Source: Blastococcus tunisiensis (lineage in GTDB: Bacteria > Actinomycetota > Actinomycetes > Mycobacteriales > Geodermatophilaceae). Taken from it: a DNA stretch of 64,000 nucleotides. Within the stretch, counting starts at the first letter, position 1; each line of letters opens with the position of its first letter. The stretch lies in contig NZ_FOND01000001.1 in NCBI RefSeq assembly GCF_900112815.1, positions 466,816 through 530,815 of the forward strand, in the 5' to 3' direction. The translations under genes were made by a program, and so were the position numbers. The notes beneath the pieces are model-generated. The model ran no database searches and had not been told where the DNA came from. It saw nothing but the letters and a program-made list of their open reading frames with translations. This document shows positions 32,838 to 42,354 of this stretch, piece after piece.

Positions 32838-34217
32838 ATGGCCGAGCGACTGACCCGCCTGGACGCGTCCTTCCTCTACCTCGAGGAACCGGGCACCCCG
32901 ATGCACGTGGGTGGTGTGCTGATCCTCGAGCGGCCGCCCGGTGGGCTCGAGGCGCTGGCGGCTCTCGTGCAGGCGCGCCTGCCGCTGGTGCCCCGGTACC
33001 GGCAGCGCGTGGCGGAGGTGCCCGGTCACCTGGCCGACCCGGTGTGGGTCGACGACCCGGACTTCGAGCTCGACTACCACCTCCGCCGCTCCGGCCTGCC
33101 CCGCCCCGGGACCGAGTCCCAGTTGCTGGACCTCGTGTCCAGGCTGACCTCGCGCCCGCTGGACCGTCGGCGCCCGCTGTGGGAGGCCTACCTGGTCGAG
33201 GGCCTCTCCGGCGACCGGGTCGCCGTGGTCACGAAGACCCATCCGGCGCTGGTCGACGGCTTGAGTGCACTCGACATCGGGCAGGTCCTGCTCGACGTCG
33301 ACCCGGACGCACCGATCCCGGCGGCCGAGGAGTGGCGCCCGAGACGCCCACCGAGCGGTGCCGCGCTGCTGTGGGACGCGCTCGACGAGTACGTGCGGCG
33401 GCCCTCTGCGGTGGTGGACACGCTGCGCGGCGCGGTCACCGACGTCCGCTCGACCACCGCTCGGGTCACCGGGGTCGCCGGCGGGCTGCTACGTACCGCC
33501 CGGACGACCCTGATGGCTGCGCCGCACAGCCCGTTGAACGCCACGGTGAGCCGGCAGCGCCGGATCGCGGTGGCCCGCGCGCAGCTCGACGACCTGAAGA
33601 CGATCCGCAAGGCGCACGGCGGGACGGTCAACGACGTCCTCCTGACCGTCGTGACCGGCGCGCTGCGGGAGTGGCTGCTCTCCCGCGGCGAGCCGGTGGT
33701 CGCCGGGACGTCGGTGCGTGCGCTGGTGCCCGTCTCGATGCAGGACGAGGACGCCGCCCCCGGCAACCGCGTCTCCTCCTACCTCGTCGACCTCCCCGTC
33801 GGGGAGCCCAACCCCCGGGTGCGCCTGACCCGCCTCAGCTACGCGATGCGGGGTATCGCGCTGCACGGGCAGTCCGTGGGGGCCGACAGCCTCATCGCGC
33901 TCACCGGTTTCGCGCCCTCCACCCTGCACGCGCTGGGCGCCCGGGCGGCTCGGGGGCTGTCCCGCCGGCTGTTCAACCTCGTGGTCACCAACGTCCCCGG
34001 CCCCCAGCTGCCGCTGTACGCGGCGGGCAGCCGGATGCTCGAGGTGTTCCCCGTCGTGCCGCTGGCCAGGGGGCAGGGGCTGTCCATCGGGATGACCAGC
34101 TACGACGGGTGCGTCTACTTCGGCTTCAACGCCGACCGCGACGGCGTCGGCGACGTGGACGTGCTCGCCGATCTGGTGGAGCAGGAGGTCGGGCAGCTGG
34201 TCGAGACGGCCGGCTGA
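32838..34217 (+). CDS. WS/DGAT-family acyltransferase with altered active-site motif
   Basis: Wax ester synthase/diacylglycerol acyltransferase-like protein of 459 aa, full length. Family blocks: LDASFLYLEEPGTPMHVGGV at the N-terminus, PLWEAYLVEGL, the active-site region KTHPALVDGLS, NDVLLTVVTGALREWL and the C-terminal NVPGPQLPLYAAGSRM. The family motif is HHxxxDG with the second His as catalytic base; here it reads His135-Pro136-Ala-Leu-Val-Asp140-Gly141, so the second His is replaced by Pro. Other family members also vary here, and activity could be lost or shifted. ATG 32838 follows GGGAGGAGA. It would act on lipid storage at the membrane. Confidence 0.88.
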   Translation: MAERLTRLDASFLYLEEPGTPMHVGGVLILERPPGGLEALAALVQARLPLVPRYRQRVAEVPGHLADPVWVDDPDFELDYHLRRSGLPRPGTESQLLDLVSRLTSRPLDRRRPLWEAYLVEGLSGDRVAVVTKTHPALVDGLSALDIGQVLLDVDPDAPIPAAEEWRPRRPPSGAALLWDALDEYVRRPSAVVDTLRGAVTDVRSTTARVTGVAGGLLRTARTTLMAAPHSPLNATVSRQRRIAVARAQLDDLKTIRKAHGGTVNDVLLTVVTGALREWLLSRGEPVVAGTSVRALVPVSMQDEDAAPGNRVSSYLVDLPVGEPNPRVRLTRLSYAMRGIALHGQSVGADSLIALTGFAPSTLHALGARAARGLSRRLFNLVVTNVPGPQLPLYAAGSRMLEVFPVVPLARGQGLSIGMTSYDGCVYFGFNADRDGVGDVDVLADLVEQEVGQLVETAG

Positions 34218-34265
34218 TCCCGGCGCCGGGATACGGTCGCTCTTTCGACGAAGGGAGCGACCGGG

Positions 34266-34778
34266 GTGCGCGTGTACCTGCCTGCCACCACGACGGTGCT
34301 GCGGACGCTGGTGGAGGAGGGGGCTCTGCCCGGTCCGCACACGGCGTTCGCGGTGACCTCCGAGCTGCGGCGGTTCTACGAGCTCAGCGACGCCGATGCC
34401 GACCTCGAGGAGCTGGAGTACGCCGCCCTGCTCGGTGCGGCACGGGCCAGCCTCCGGCTGATCGACATCGACCCGGCCGCGGCGCGGCGCCGGGTCGTTC
34501 TCGCCGCAGACGTCCCCGACGGCGCGGTCCGGGCGATCGAGGACCCGGACACCGACCGGGGCGCGGCGCGGGTCGAGGCAGACATCCGGGTGCAGGACGT
34601 CGCCAGTGCCCACATCGACGGAGCGGATGCGGAGGACGACGTGCGGGCGGCGGTGAACGTGGTGCTCGAGGCGGACCTGGGCAGCGAGGAGGCCCAGTTC
34701 GTCGTGGACCAGGCCGAGGGTCACGAGCTGGCCTGGTACGCGCGCCAGGAGATGGGGTCGGCGCTCGAGCTCCTCTGA
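34266..34778 (+). CDS. DUF6912-family protein
   Basis: Protein of 170 aa, acidic, starting MRVYLPATTTVLRTLVEEGAL and ending LAWYARQEMGSALELL, a pattern I recall for the actinobacterial DUF6912 family of unknown function. GTG 34266 has GAAGGGAG about 10 bases upstream. Its last 58 bases overlap, tail to tail, the end of the FtsK/SpoIIIE-like gene on the other strand, so both C-termini are constrained by the same DNA. Confidence 0.72.
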   Translation: MRVYLPATTTVLRTLVEEGALPGPHTAFAVTSELRRFYELSDADADLEELEYAALLGAARASLRLIDIDPAAARRRVVLAADVPDGAVRAIEDPDTDRGAARVEADIRVQDVASAHIDGADAEDDVRAAVNVVLEADLGSEEAQFVVDQAEGHELAWYARQEMGSALELL

Positions 34779-37700
34779 TCGGAGGCCGGTGGCGGCGCCG
34801 GCTCGGGCCGCTGCCGCCGGGCCACCTGCACGCGCTGCATGCCGGCGCCGGTGACCAGCCAGCCGCTCCCCGGCCGGTGCGGCACTGCGGTGCGGGGCAG
34901 CCGGACGCCGAGCAGGTCGGCGTCGCCGGGGCCCGGGCAGAGCAGGAGGCCGGTGCGGCTGCGCCGCAGCGCGGCCACCGGCCCCTGGTAGTGCGCGGAG
35001 AGGTGACCGGCGTGGGCGGCGGCGAGCAGCACCACCCGCCGGTGGTCGCCGTCGCCCAGCCGGGAGAGGGCCGGTGCGTCGGCGGGAGTGCCGAGGTCGT
35101 CGGCGAGGACGACCCCGGGCCGGCCGTCGAGGCCGGCCAGCCACTCCGCCGTCCCGGCGTCGTCGGCCGGGTCGAGCCGCGCGGCGTCGACGAGCCCGTC
35201 GGCCGGTCCTCCGACGCGGCCGAGGACCAGCAGGGGCGTGGGTAGCGACGCGAGGTGCAGGGCGAAGGCGGCCAGGGCGGAGGAGCGGCCGCTGCCCGCC
35301 GGCCCGGTGACGAGCAGCCCGCCGGTGCGCAGCAGGTCCACGCCGAGCGGCTGCCCCTCGTCGCCGCCCGGCCCGATCGGGAGCAGCAGGCGGCCCTCGG
35401 CGGTCGGATCGGCGGGCACCCGGCCGGGCGCCGGGAGGGGCAGCCGTGGATCGGCGGGCAGCTCCACGATCCGGAGCGGTCCCGGACCGTGGGACCCGCC
35501 GGACCCGGCGGTTGCGACCGCCCGGGGCAGGGCCAGCTGGCACTCCCGCGCCTCCTCGCCGACGAGGGCGCGGCCCGGGTGGCGGTGCGCGGGGACGTCC
35601 CGGTTCGCGATGCCGGCGACGGCATAGTCGGCGCGGTCGGGCAGCGGGAGGACCAGACGCCGGCGGGCCACCGCGGCGAGCCGGCCCCCGGGTACGGCGC
35701 GGTCGGCGGTCGCGACGCACGTGAGGCCCACCGCGGCACCGTCGCGCAGCACCCGGAGCAGGTGGGCGGAACCGCGCCCCGGATCCGCCTCGTCGAGCAG
35801 TGCGCTGATGGACTCGATCCCGTCGACGAGCAGCAGGATCCGCGGGGTCGCGGTTGCCCTCGCCCCGGCCCGCCGGTTCGCGACCTCCTGCGCCAGCCGG
35901 TCGACGAGGCGGACGGTCCGGAGGGCGTCCTCGCCTCCGACGACCGTGCCGCTGTGCGGATGCCGCGCCGCCGCGGTGGCGAGCAGACCGGCGCCTGCCT
36001 CCAGCACGTGGACGTGCAGCTCATCCGGTCCCAGCCGGTGGACGGCCTCGCCGAGGACGGTCAGCAGCAGCGTCGTCCGCCCGCTCCGGGGGCCGCCGAC
36101 GGCCAGCCAGGTGCCGCCGTCGTCCAGATCCAGTCCGAGCACCTCCTGCGTCTGCAGGTCGGGCCGGTCGACGAGCCCGAGGGGGAGCACGGCGGGCCCG
36201 GGGCCGGGGGGCGGACCGTCCGCGGTGAGCGTGCCGGCGGGGAGGCGGTCAGGCAGTGGTGGCCGCCATGGGCGGTGCGGCATCGGCGTGCCGGTCCGCC
36301 GGGCGTGCTCGGTCAGGGCGGTGCACAGGCGGCCGAGATCGGTGGCCCCCGCCGGCCCGTGCTCCTCGTCGGGCGGCCCGGCCAGCGGCCAGGACCACCG
36401 CCGGGCAGCGGGGCGGGTGCCACCTGCGGGAGGGGCGTGCCCGGAGACCCGGGCCACCTGCAGCGCCGTGGGCGCACCGCTGCCGGAGCGCAGCCAGGCA
36501 CGGCCCGGCAGGTCGAGCGGGAGGTGGGCGGCGGCCGCGGTGCCCAGGACGTCGCGGGACTCCGCCTCGTCGGTCGTGCGCAGGCAGATCCGCAGGCTGC
36601 AGTTGGCCCGGATCTCGGGGGAGACGACACCGCTGGGGCGCTGGGTGGCCAGCACCAGGTGCACGCCGAGGGACCGGCCCCGCTGGGCGATGGCCACGAG
36701 CCCCGGCACGAACTCCGGGAGCTCCTCGGCCAGGCCGGCGAACTCGTCCACGACGATGACCAGCCGGGCCAGGTCGGCAGAGCCGGGCAGGGCCGCGATG
36801 TCGGCGACCCCGTGCTCGGCCAGGATCGACTCGCGCCGGGTGAGCTCCGCGGCCAGTGAGCGCAGCGCCCGCGCGGTGGCCCTTCCGTCCAGATCGGTGA
36901 CCAGGCCGACCGTGTGCGGCAGGGCTGCGGCCTCGGCGAAGGCGGCACCACCCTTGTAGTCGACGAGCAGGAACGAGCAGCGGTCGGGTGGATGGGTCAG
37001 TGCGAGCCCGGCGATGAGCGTCTGCAGGAGCTCCGACTTCCCGGAGCCGGTGGTGCCGGCGATCAGCGCGTGCGGGCCCTGGCGGCACAGATCGACGACC
37101 AGCGGACCGTGGGCGGTCCGTCCCAGCGGGGCGACGAGCCGGTCGCGGTGGCGCTGCCAGGACACCGGGATCTCGCCACCGTCGCCGGGCCGGTCCCCGG
37201 TGGGGACCACGTCCAGCAGGCGCACCCGGTGCGGGAGGCTGCTGTCGGTCTCCACCGGCGCCAGTCCGCCGAGATCCCGGGCCAGGTCCGCGGCGAGCGT
37301 GGCGGGCAGCCGGTCGACGGTCAGGCCTCCGCGGTCGGGGTGGCCCTGCCGGTTCAGGATCCCGGTGTCGCCGGTCTCCCCGGACAGCTGCAGCACGGCG
37401 TCCGCGCCGGCGGCGAGGTCCTGGGGCGTGCCGGCGGAGGTCAGCACGACGATCCCGGCCGCGCGGGCCGACCGCAGCGACGCTGCGCTCCGCGGGTCCA
37501 GCGCGCCGTCGACGACGATGACGAGCCAGCCGGGTCGACGGTCCGGCCGCCCGTCGACGTCGGCCCGCCTTCCGGCGGCGAGGGCAGCGAGACGCTCGGG
37601 CAGGCCGTCGGCGGGCGGCGGAGCGTCGTCGGCGTGGCCCGGTGGCAGCACGTGGACCGCGCCCGGGGCGAGGTGCGGCAACCAGCGGGTCCACGCCCAG

Positions 37701-39004
37701 TCGGGCAGCCGGTCGGCCGCCACCAGGACGAGGAGATCGACCTCCCCGGGCGCGTGCAGCGTGCACAACTGGGCCACGGCGGCCGACAGCGCACCCGTGG
37801 CGGGGCCGCGCGGGCCGACGACGGCCAGCCCACCGGTCGCGCGCAGGTCCACGACCACGGGCAGGTGCGGTGCGGTCTGCCGGGTCCGCACACCGTCGCC
37901 GTCGATCCGGAACACCCGGGTGGGACCCGGGCCGCTGCCGATCCGCACGGCCAGGGCCTCCTCGGCGTCGCGGGAGCGGCTCCACAGCACGGCCGTCCGC
38001 CGTCGCGCCGCCACGGCCAGTGCGGCGAGGTCCGGGTGCGTGACCTCCGCGGTGCGGGCGTCCGCGCGGAGCGCTGCCCCGAGCCGGGCCTCGGCCGCCC
38101 CGACCTCGAGCGCGTGCGCGGCCGCCTCCCGTCGCCCGCTGCGGCGACCGGACCACCGCTCCGAGATCCACGTCCCGAGCGCGACCACGGGACTGAGCAG
38201 CGCGAAGAACAGGAACGTGGGTGCGTCCAGCAGCCAGGCCATCGCCACGCCACCGACCGCGGGTAGCGCGACCGCGATCCAGGCCAGACGCCGGCGCGGC
38301 GCCGGGGCGGGAGGCCGGGGGAACGCCACGTCGACGTCGGGGGTGGGCGTGCTCATCCGGAGGACCGGGCGCACCCGCCGGCGGCCGTCCGTCCCCTGGT
38401 CCGGGCTCGTCGCCGGAGCGGCGGGACCGGTGAGGACCAGCGCGCTCAGGCCCAGCCGGAGGACCGTACCCGGGGGCCATTCGTGCGGCTCTCCGCTGAG
38501 GTGGGCGCCGTCCAGCCGGGTCCCGTTGGTCGACGACAGGTCGGCGACGGTGACCGAGCCGCTGCCGACCCGGACGCTCGCGTGCCGGCGGGAGACGTCC
38601 GGGTCGTGCAGCCGCACCCGTGCCCGGCCGCCGCGGCCGATCACGTGGTCCCCCTGACCCAGCGGGAACCAGCGCCCGGCGTCGGGTCCACCGACGACGT
38701 GCAGCTCCAGGGCGCTGGACGTCCCCCCGGGGTGCCGCTCGCGGGTGGGACGGCCGGCACCCAGGACCGCGCCGTGGTCGAGGGCCGGTGCGGTGAGGGG
38801 CGTGTCGTCGCTCAGGCGGGTGGAGCCGGACCAGAGCCCCTCGACCGGCCGGCCGAGGAGGGCGGTCAGTTCCGGGAGGACGTCGGCGAGCCGGTGGTGC
38901 CGCGTCGCGACGACCTCGACGTCGAGCGTGCCGGGATCACCGGTCAGGGTCCAGCAGCGCGCGGCTGCCACCCCGGCGGCACTGCGGTCGGACGGATCGG
39001 TCAC
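34721..39004 (-). CDS. FHA-FtsK/SpoIIIE ATPase, EccC/EssC-like type VII secretion motor
   Basis: Fused secretion ATPase of 1427 aa. The N-terminus carries an FHA domain (HVIGRGGRARVRLHDPDVSRRH, in part; then DLSSTNGTRLDG at about 120-195). Two membrane helices follow (LAWIAVALPAVGGVAMAWLL; FLFFALLSPVVALGTWI). Three ATPase modules come next: module 1 has an intact Walker A (AGTTGSGKSE) and Walker B (LVIVVDEFAGL); modules 2 (GGPRSGRTTLL) and 3 (GPAGSGRSSAL) carry Arg in place of the Walker lysine. The FHA-two-helix-multi-ATPase layout is that of Firmicute EssC rather than of mycobacterial EccCa/EccCb. GTG 39004 is chosen just upstream of the first conserved sequence; the upstream sequence reads poorly. 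It is divergent from a WXG100 gene 150 bases away. Confidence 0.9.
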   Translation of the reverse strand: MTDPSDRSAAGVAAARCWTLTGDPGTLDVEVVATRHHRLADVLPELTALLGRPVEGLWSGSTRLSDDTPLTAPALDHGAVLGAGRPTRERHPGGTSSALELHVVGGPDAGRWFPLGQGDHVIGRGGRARVRLHDPDVSRRHASVRVGSGSVTVADLSSTNGTRLDGAHLSGEPHEWPPGTVLRLGLSALVLTGPAAPATSPDQGTDGRRRVRPVLRMSTPTPDVDVAFPRPPAPAPRRRLAWIAVALPAVGGVAMAWLLDAPTFLFFALLSPVVALGTWISERWSGRRSGRREAAAHALEVGAAEARLGAALRADARTAEVTHPDLAALAVAARRRTAVLWSRSRDAEEALAVRIGSGPGPTRVFRIDGDGVRTRQTAPHLPVVVDLRATGGLAVVGPRGPATGALSAAVAQLCTLHAPGEVDLLVLVAADRLPDWAWTRWLPHLAPGAVHVLPPGHADDAPPPADGLPERLAALAAGRRADVDGRPDRRPGWLVIVVDGALDPRSAASLRSARAAGIVVLTSAGTPQDLAAGADAVLQLSGETGDTGILNRQGHPDRGGLTVDRLPATLAADLARDLGGLAPVETDSSLPHRVRLLDVVPTGDRPGDGGEIPVSWQRHRDRLVAPLGRTAHGPLVVDLCRQGPHALIAGTTGSGKSELLQTLIAGLALTHPPDRCSFLLVDYKGGAAFAEAAALPHTVGLVTDLDGRATARALRSLAAELTRRESILAEHGVADIAALPGSADLARLVIVVDEFAGLAEELPEFVPGLVAIAQRGRSLGVHLVLATQRPSGVVSPEIRANCSLRICLRTTDEAESRDVLGTAAAAHLPLDLPGRAWLRSGSGAPTALQVARVSGHAPPAGGTRPAARRWSWPLAGPPDEEHGPAGATDLGRLCTALTEHARRTGTPMPHRPWRPPLPDRLPAGTLTADGPPPGPGPAVLPLGLVDRPDLQTQEVLGLDLDDGGTWLAVGGPRSGRTTLLLTVLGEAVHRLGPDELHVHVLEAGAGLLATAAARHPHSGTVVGGEDALRTVRLVDRLAQEVANRRAGARATATPRILLLVDGIESISALLDEADPGRGSAHLLRVLRDGAAVGLTCVATADRAVPGGRLAAVARRRLVLPLPDRADYAVAGIANRDVPAHRHPGRALVGEEARECQLALPRAVATAGSGGSHGPGPLRIVELPADPRLPLPAPGRVPADPTAEGRLLLPIGPGGDEGQPLGVDLLRTGGLLVTGPAGSGRSSALAAFALHLASLPTPLLVLGRVGGPADGLVDAARLDPADDAGTAEWLAGLDGRPGVVLADDLGTPADAPALSRLGDGDHRRVVLLAAAHAGHLSAHYQGPVAALRRSRTGLLLCPGPGDADLLGVRLPRTAVPHRPGSGWLVTGAGMQRVQVARRQRPEPAPPPASDQRSSSADPISWRAYQASS

Positions 39005-39154
39005 GGCGGGATCCTGACCGCTCCGGACGGGGTCCGGTGGGGGTCGCACGGAATCTGTGGACAGCCGGCCGCCTGTGGACAACGCCGCGGGCTTCTGCCC
39101 CGCGGCGCCTAGCGTCCACCGCCACCGGGAGAGCCCCGGACCCGAGGAGGAACC

Positions 39155-39448
39155 GTGAAGGTCGACATCGCCACCCTGCAGTCCATGGCCGGCCGGTGCC
39201 GTGCCGAGGCCGCCGACACCGCGGGCCGGCACGCGACGCTGTCCAGCTCGATCAACACCTCGGTGCTCGACGGGTGGACCGACAGCCAGGCGGCCGTCCA
39301 GTTCAGCCAGCTCTACGAGCAGTGGCGGATGTCCGCCCAGGGGGTCAGCGACGCCCTCACCGGCATGGGCTCGCTGCTCACGAACGTGGCCTCGTCCTAC
39401 CAGCAGCACGAGGCGGACATGGCCGCGCGGATCGGGGCCATGATCTGA
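39155..39448 (+). CDS. WXG100-family protein (type VII secretion substrate)
   Basis: Protein of 97 aa, predicted as two helices with a turn at LDGWTDSQA, where the WxG motif is WTD. The C-terminus carries YQQHE, which fits the YxxxD/E secretion signal. It resembles EsxA/CFP-10 type proteins, normally exported as dimers by the EccC/EssC motor. The motor gene lies divergently 150 bases away. No second Esx partner, EccB/D/E or mycosin gene is visible, so it may form a homodimer or be served by components elsewhere. ATG... the start is GTG 39155 after GGAGGA. Confidence 0.85.
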   Translation: MKVDIATLQSMAGRCRAEAADTAGRHATLSSSINTSVLDGWTDSQAAVQFSQLYEQWRMSAQGVSDALTGMGSLLTNVASSYQQHEADMAARIGAMI

Positions 39449-39650
39449 GCGACCGGTGCGGCGCTCCCGTGCGGTGGGCCGCCCGCCCACGGGGCGCTGC
39501 CCGGGCCGGGAGGCGGCCGGGCGGACCGTCCGTAAGATCGGCAGCCGTCCAGACGGGCCCCGGTGTGCTGTCGCGGGCTGCCGATCGCCCACGGGTGCCC
39601 GGCGGCCCCGCCGGGTGCCCGGCCCAGTCGTCCAGGTCGGGAGCCAGCAG

Positions 39651-40157
39651 ATGCAGTTCGGTCGGTACTACGAGGAGTTCGAGGTCGGGGCGGTCTACAA
39701 GCACTGGCCCGGGAAGACCGTCACCGAGTACGACGACCACCTGTTCTGCCTGCTCACGATGAACCACCACCCGCTGCACATGGACGTGAACTACGCGGAG
39801 AAGACCACCGACTTCGGCAGGAACGTGGTCGTCGGCAACTACATCTACTCACTGCTGCTCGGGATGAGCGTCCCGGACGTCTCCGGCAAGGCGATCGCCA
39901 ACCTCGAGATCGAGTCGCTGCGGCACGTGGCACCCACGTTCCACGGCGACACGATCTACGGCGAGACCACCGTCCTCGACAAGACCCCGTCGAAGTCCAA
40001 GGACGACCGGGGCGTGGTGTACGTCGAGACCATCGGCTACAAGCAGGACGGCACGGTGGTCTGCATCTTCCGCCGGAAGGTGATGGTGCCCAAGCAGTCC
40101 TACGGCGAGGCCCGCGGCGGGGAGCAGCCCGGGCGCCCGGAGCCGGCTGCACGCTGA
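39651..40157 (+). CDS. MaoC-family hotdog dehydratase
   Basis: Protein of 168 aa with a single hotdog fold: YYEEFEVGAVYKHWPGKTVT, the hydratase-type segment NHHPLHMDVNYAEKTTDFGR, and NLEIESLRHVAPTFHGDTIY. It resembles mesaconyl-CoA or enoyl-CoA hydratase-type MaoC proteins. The His/Asp pair expected for catalysis is present near residues 41-45 (HHPLHMD). ATG 39651 follows a CGGGAGC element. It stands alone, converging on the Nudix gene, so the substrate is open. Confidence 0.88.
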   Translation: MQFGRYYEEFEVGAVYKHWPGKTVTEYDDHLFCLLTMNHHPLHMDVNYAEKTTDFGRNVVVGNYIYSLLLGMSVPDVSGKAIANLEIESLRHVAPTFHGDTIYGETTVLDKTPSKSKDDRGVVYVETIGYKQDGTVVCIFRRKVMVPKQSYGEARGGEQPGRPEPAAR

Positions 40158-40186
40158 ACGGGCCGGCCGATGAGCTCCGGGTGGCG

Positions 40187-40642
40187 TCAGCGGGGCAGGA
40201 CCCCCCACGTGCGGAGGGTCTCGGCCAGCCCCGGGGTGCACGCCAGCCGGTCCAGGGTGGCCGCGTCGGCGAGCACGACGTCGGTCGCGTCGTCACCGGC
40301 CACCGGCTGCTGCGCGGCTGGGTCGAGCGTGCAGACGAGGTCGACCACGTCGTACACCACCGGGCCGGCCGGGATGCGCAGCCGGCCGGCCACCGGTCCC
40401 GCGGCGACGTCCACGCCGGTCTCCTCCCGCACCTCCCGGCGGACCGCCTGCTCGAGGGTCTCCCCGGGCTCGACCCGCCCGCCCGGCAGCGACCAGAGGC
40501 CGGCGTGCGGGGCGTGGCCACGGCGGACCAGCAGCAGGCGTCCGGCGCCGTCCAGCACGACGGCGCCGACGCAGGGCACGACCGGCGGGCCGTCCTCCAG
40601 GGGAACGGCGTCCGTGGACTCGTCGGCCGGCACGGACGGCAC
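40187..40642 (-). CDS. Nudix hydrolase
   Basis: Protein of about 151 aa with a complete Nudix box ([20 protein letters not shown] followed by ETGV) and the preceding strand [20 protein letters not shown]. It would cleave nucleoside-diphosphate-linked compounds. Two near-adjacent GTG starts (40642 and 40633) are possible and neither has a good ribosome binding site. Confidence 0.85.
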   Translation of the reverse strand: MPSVPADESTDAVPLEDGPPVVPCVGAVVLDGAGRLLLVRRGHAPHAGLWSLPGGRVEPGETLEQAVRREVREETGVDVAAGPVAGRLRIPAGPVVYDVVDLVCTLDPAAQQPVAGDDATDVVLADAATLDRLACTPGLAETLRTWGVLPR

Positions 40643-40726
40643 GCTACGCAGCCGACGCCGCGACGACCGGAGGGAGCGGCGCCGTCGGCTTGACGATCGT
40701 GCGCCGTCCCAGGACGGTGATGCCCG

Positions 40727-41350
40727 ATGAGCGTCTCGGCGGTCTGCCCCCGATGCGGCGAGACACTGGTGGTGCGGCCCGGCTCGACCGCGCAGGCGTG
40801 GTGCCACGTGCACGGAGCCGTCACGCCGCTGCACCACACGGTCCTGGTCGCGCACGACGCGATCTCCGCGGTCACCGCGGACGCCCGCGTGCCCGCCTGG
40901 GTGCCCGACCCCGTGCCGGCGGGCTGGTCGGTCACCGGGATGGCGTGGGGCGGTGAGCCGGGCGCCCGCGCGATCGTCGTCGACTGCGCCGGCCCGGCGC
41001 CGCTCGGCGGCTCGGCCGAGCTCGTCCTGGTCGCCGAGGAACCGGGGACGGGGGTCGGCTGCGGCTACGCGGGCCTGCCCGGCCTCGACCCCGGTGACGT
41101 CATCGAGGGGCCGTCGTCGGTCGACGTGAAGGCGGCCGGCCAGCGTGCCCCGCTCTGGGCCGTGCCCACGTCCGACGACCGGGCGGCGTTCGTCGGTGAG
41201 GCGTACGGCGTCTGGCTGTGGCTGGTCATGTGGCCGATGAACGCCGCCTGGCTGCTCGCCGAGCAGCTGGAGCTGCTCGACCTGCGCGACCGCATCTACC
41301 CCGACCTCCCGCTGGGTCCGCCGAGCGAGCACCTGCTGCCCGGGAACTGA
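40727..41350 (+). CDS. DUF6758-family protein
   Basis: Protein of 207 aa. It opens with a zinc-ribbon-like [11 protein letters not shown] and [13 protein letters not shown]. The rest matches the pattern I recall for actinobacterial DUF6758 proteins ([58 protein letters not shown]). Its function is unknown. ATG 40727 is the first start after a divergent gap with the Nudix gene. Confidence 0.78.
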   Translation: MSVSAVCPRCGETLVVRPGSTAQAWCHVHGAVTPLHHTVLVAHDAISAVTADARVPAWVPDPVPAGWSVTGMAWGGEPGARAIVVDCAGPAPLGGSAELVLVAEEPGTGVGCGYAGLPGLDPGDVIEGPSSVDVKAAGQRAPLWAVPTSDDRAAFVGEAYGVWLWLVMWPMNAAWLLAEQLELLDLRDRIYPDLPLGPPSEHLLPGN

Positions 41351-41516
41351 CGCAGAACTCGACCGGTCAGATTCATGATCGGCGCGTCGGCGGTGCGACG
41401 GGTGGGGCATCTGTTACCCATGGGACGAAGCAGTCCGCCGCACCCGGGTGGACCCTGTACCCGCAGGCTCGCACCCGCCGGAGCCTGCCCGCACGAGCGC
41501 ACCCGTGGAGGTGGCG

Positions 41517-41675
41517 GTGAACCTCAAGAAGGTCGTCACCTGGTTGGTCGTGGCATTCGTCGTCTTCTACGTCATCCAGGCCCCCGAGCAGTCCGCCGAA
41601 CTGGTCCGCAACGCGGGGGAGGCGCTGGGCGACGCGGCCTCCTCCCTCGCGCAGTTCGTCGGTTCGCTGGTCTAG
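41517..41675 (+). CDS. Small single-helix membrane protein (52 aa)
   Basis: The first 23 residues form a membrane helix (VVTWLVVAFVVFYVIQAP) and the rest an amphipathic helix. GTG 41517 has TGGAGGTGG upstream. It ends in TAG and is followed 12 bases later by the PH-domain gene, so the two are probably co-transcribed. TAG here seems to be an ordinary stop: the sequence after it (CCCGCTGATCGCG) continues without homology and the next start follows at once. Confidence 0.7.
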   Translation: MNLKKVVTWLVVAFVVFYVIQAPEQSAELVRNAGEALGDAASSLAQFVGSLV

Positions 41676-41687
41676 CCCGCTGATCGC

Positions 41688-42332
41688 GTGAGCGGACCCG
41701 CGCCCCTGGAGGACCTCCCCAGCCGGGCGAGCAAGGACGTACAGAAGTACCTGCTGCCGGACGAGAAGGCGGTGGTGGCGACCCGCCGGCACTGGGCGGT
41801 GCTGATCGAGCCGACCGTCAAGTTCCTCCCCTTCTTCGTCGCAGGGGGGTGGCTGCTGCTCGTCGACCCCGACAACCGGGTGACCAGCACGGCCGGGCTC
41901 CTGGTGATCGTCGGGGCGCTCGTCTACTACGGGCTGCGGGTCGGCGAGTGGTGGATGCGGCACTTCATCGTCAGCACCCGCCGGGTCCTGCTCACCTCCG
42001 GGGTCATCGTGCGCACGGTGACCCTGCTGCCGCTGCGGCGGATCACCGACCTGACCTGGAAGGAGACGCTGCTGGGTCAGGTCCTCGGCTACGGCACCTT
42101 CCGCTTCGAGTCCGCCGGCCAGCAGCAGGCGCTGTCGGAGATCACCTTCCTGCCCGCCGCCGACGTCCTCTACCGCAGGGTCAGCAGCCTGCTCTTCAGC
42201 AGCGACTGGGGCGGCGGCCCCGCCTCGGGCGGCGACGACGAGGGCAACCCCGACCCGGCGCCGCCACCCCGGCCGGGACCGCCACCCGACGGCGGACGGC
42301 GCGACACCGAGCCCATCCCACGGGTGCAGTGA
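41688..42332 (+). CDS. PH-domain (bPH2/YdbT-like) membrane protein
   Basis: Protein of 214 aa. Two membrane helices (FLPFFVAGGWLLLV; AGLLVIVGALVYYGL) come before a bacterial PH domain (FIVSTRRVLLTSGVIVRTVT, LPLRRITDLTWKETLLGQVL, GYGTFRFESAG). The last 40 residues are Gly/Pro-rich and disordered. Function unknown; such proteins are membrane-associated. It starts at GTG 41688, 12 bases after the small membrane protein. Confidence 0.85.
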   Translation: MSGPAPLEDLPSRASKDVQKYLLPDEKAVVATRRHWAVLIEPTVKFLPFFVAGGWLLLVDPDNRVTSTAGLLVIVGALVYYGLRVGEWWMRHFIVSTRRVLLTSGVIVRTVTLLPLRRITDLTWKETLLGQVLGYGTFRFESAGQQQALSEITFLPAADVLYRRVSSLLFSSDWGGGPASGGDDEGNPDPAPPPRPGPPPDGGRRDTEPIPRVQ

Positions 42333-42354
42333 GGATCGGGCAGGCTGGCCCCTG

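Noticed and set aside
35255-36859. Long plus-strand frame inside the FtsK/SpoIIIE-like gene
   Set aside because: It is a shadow; the minus strand has all the FHA, membrane and ATPase motifs.
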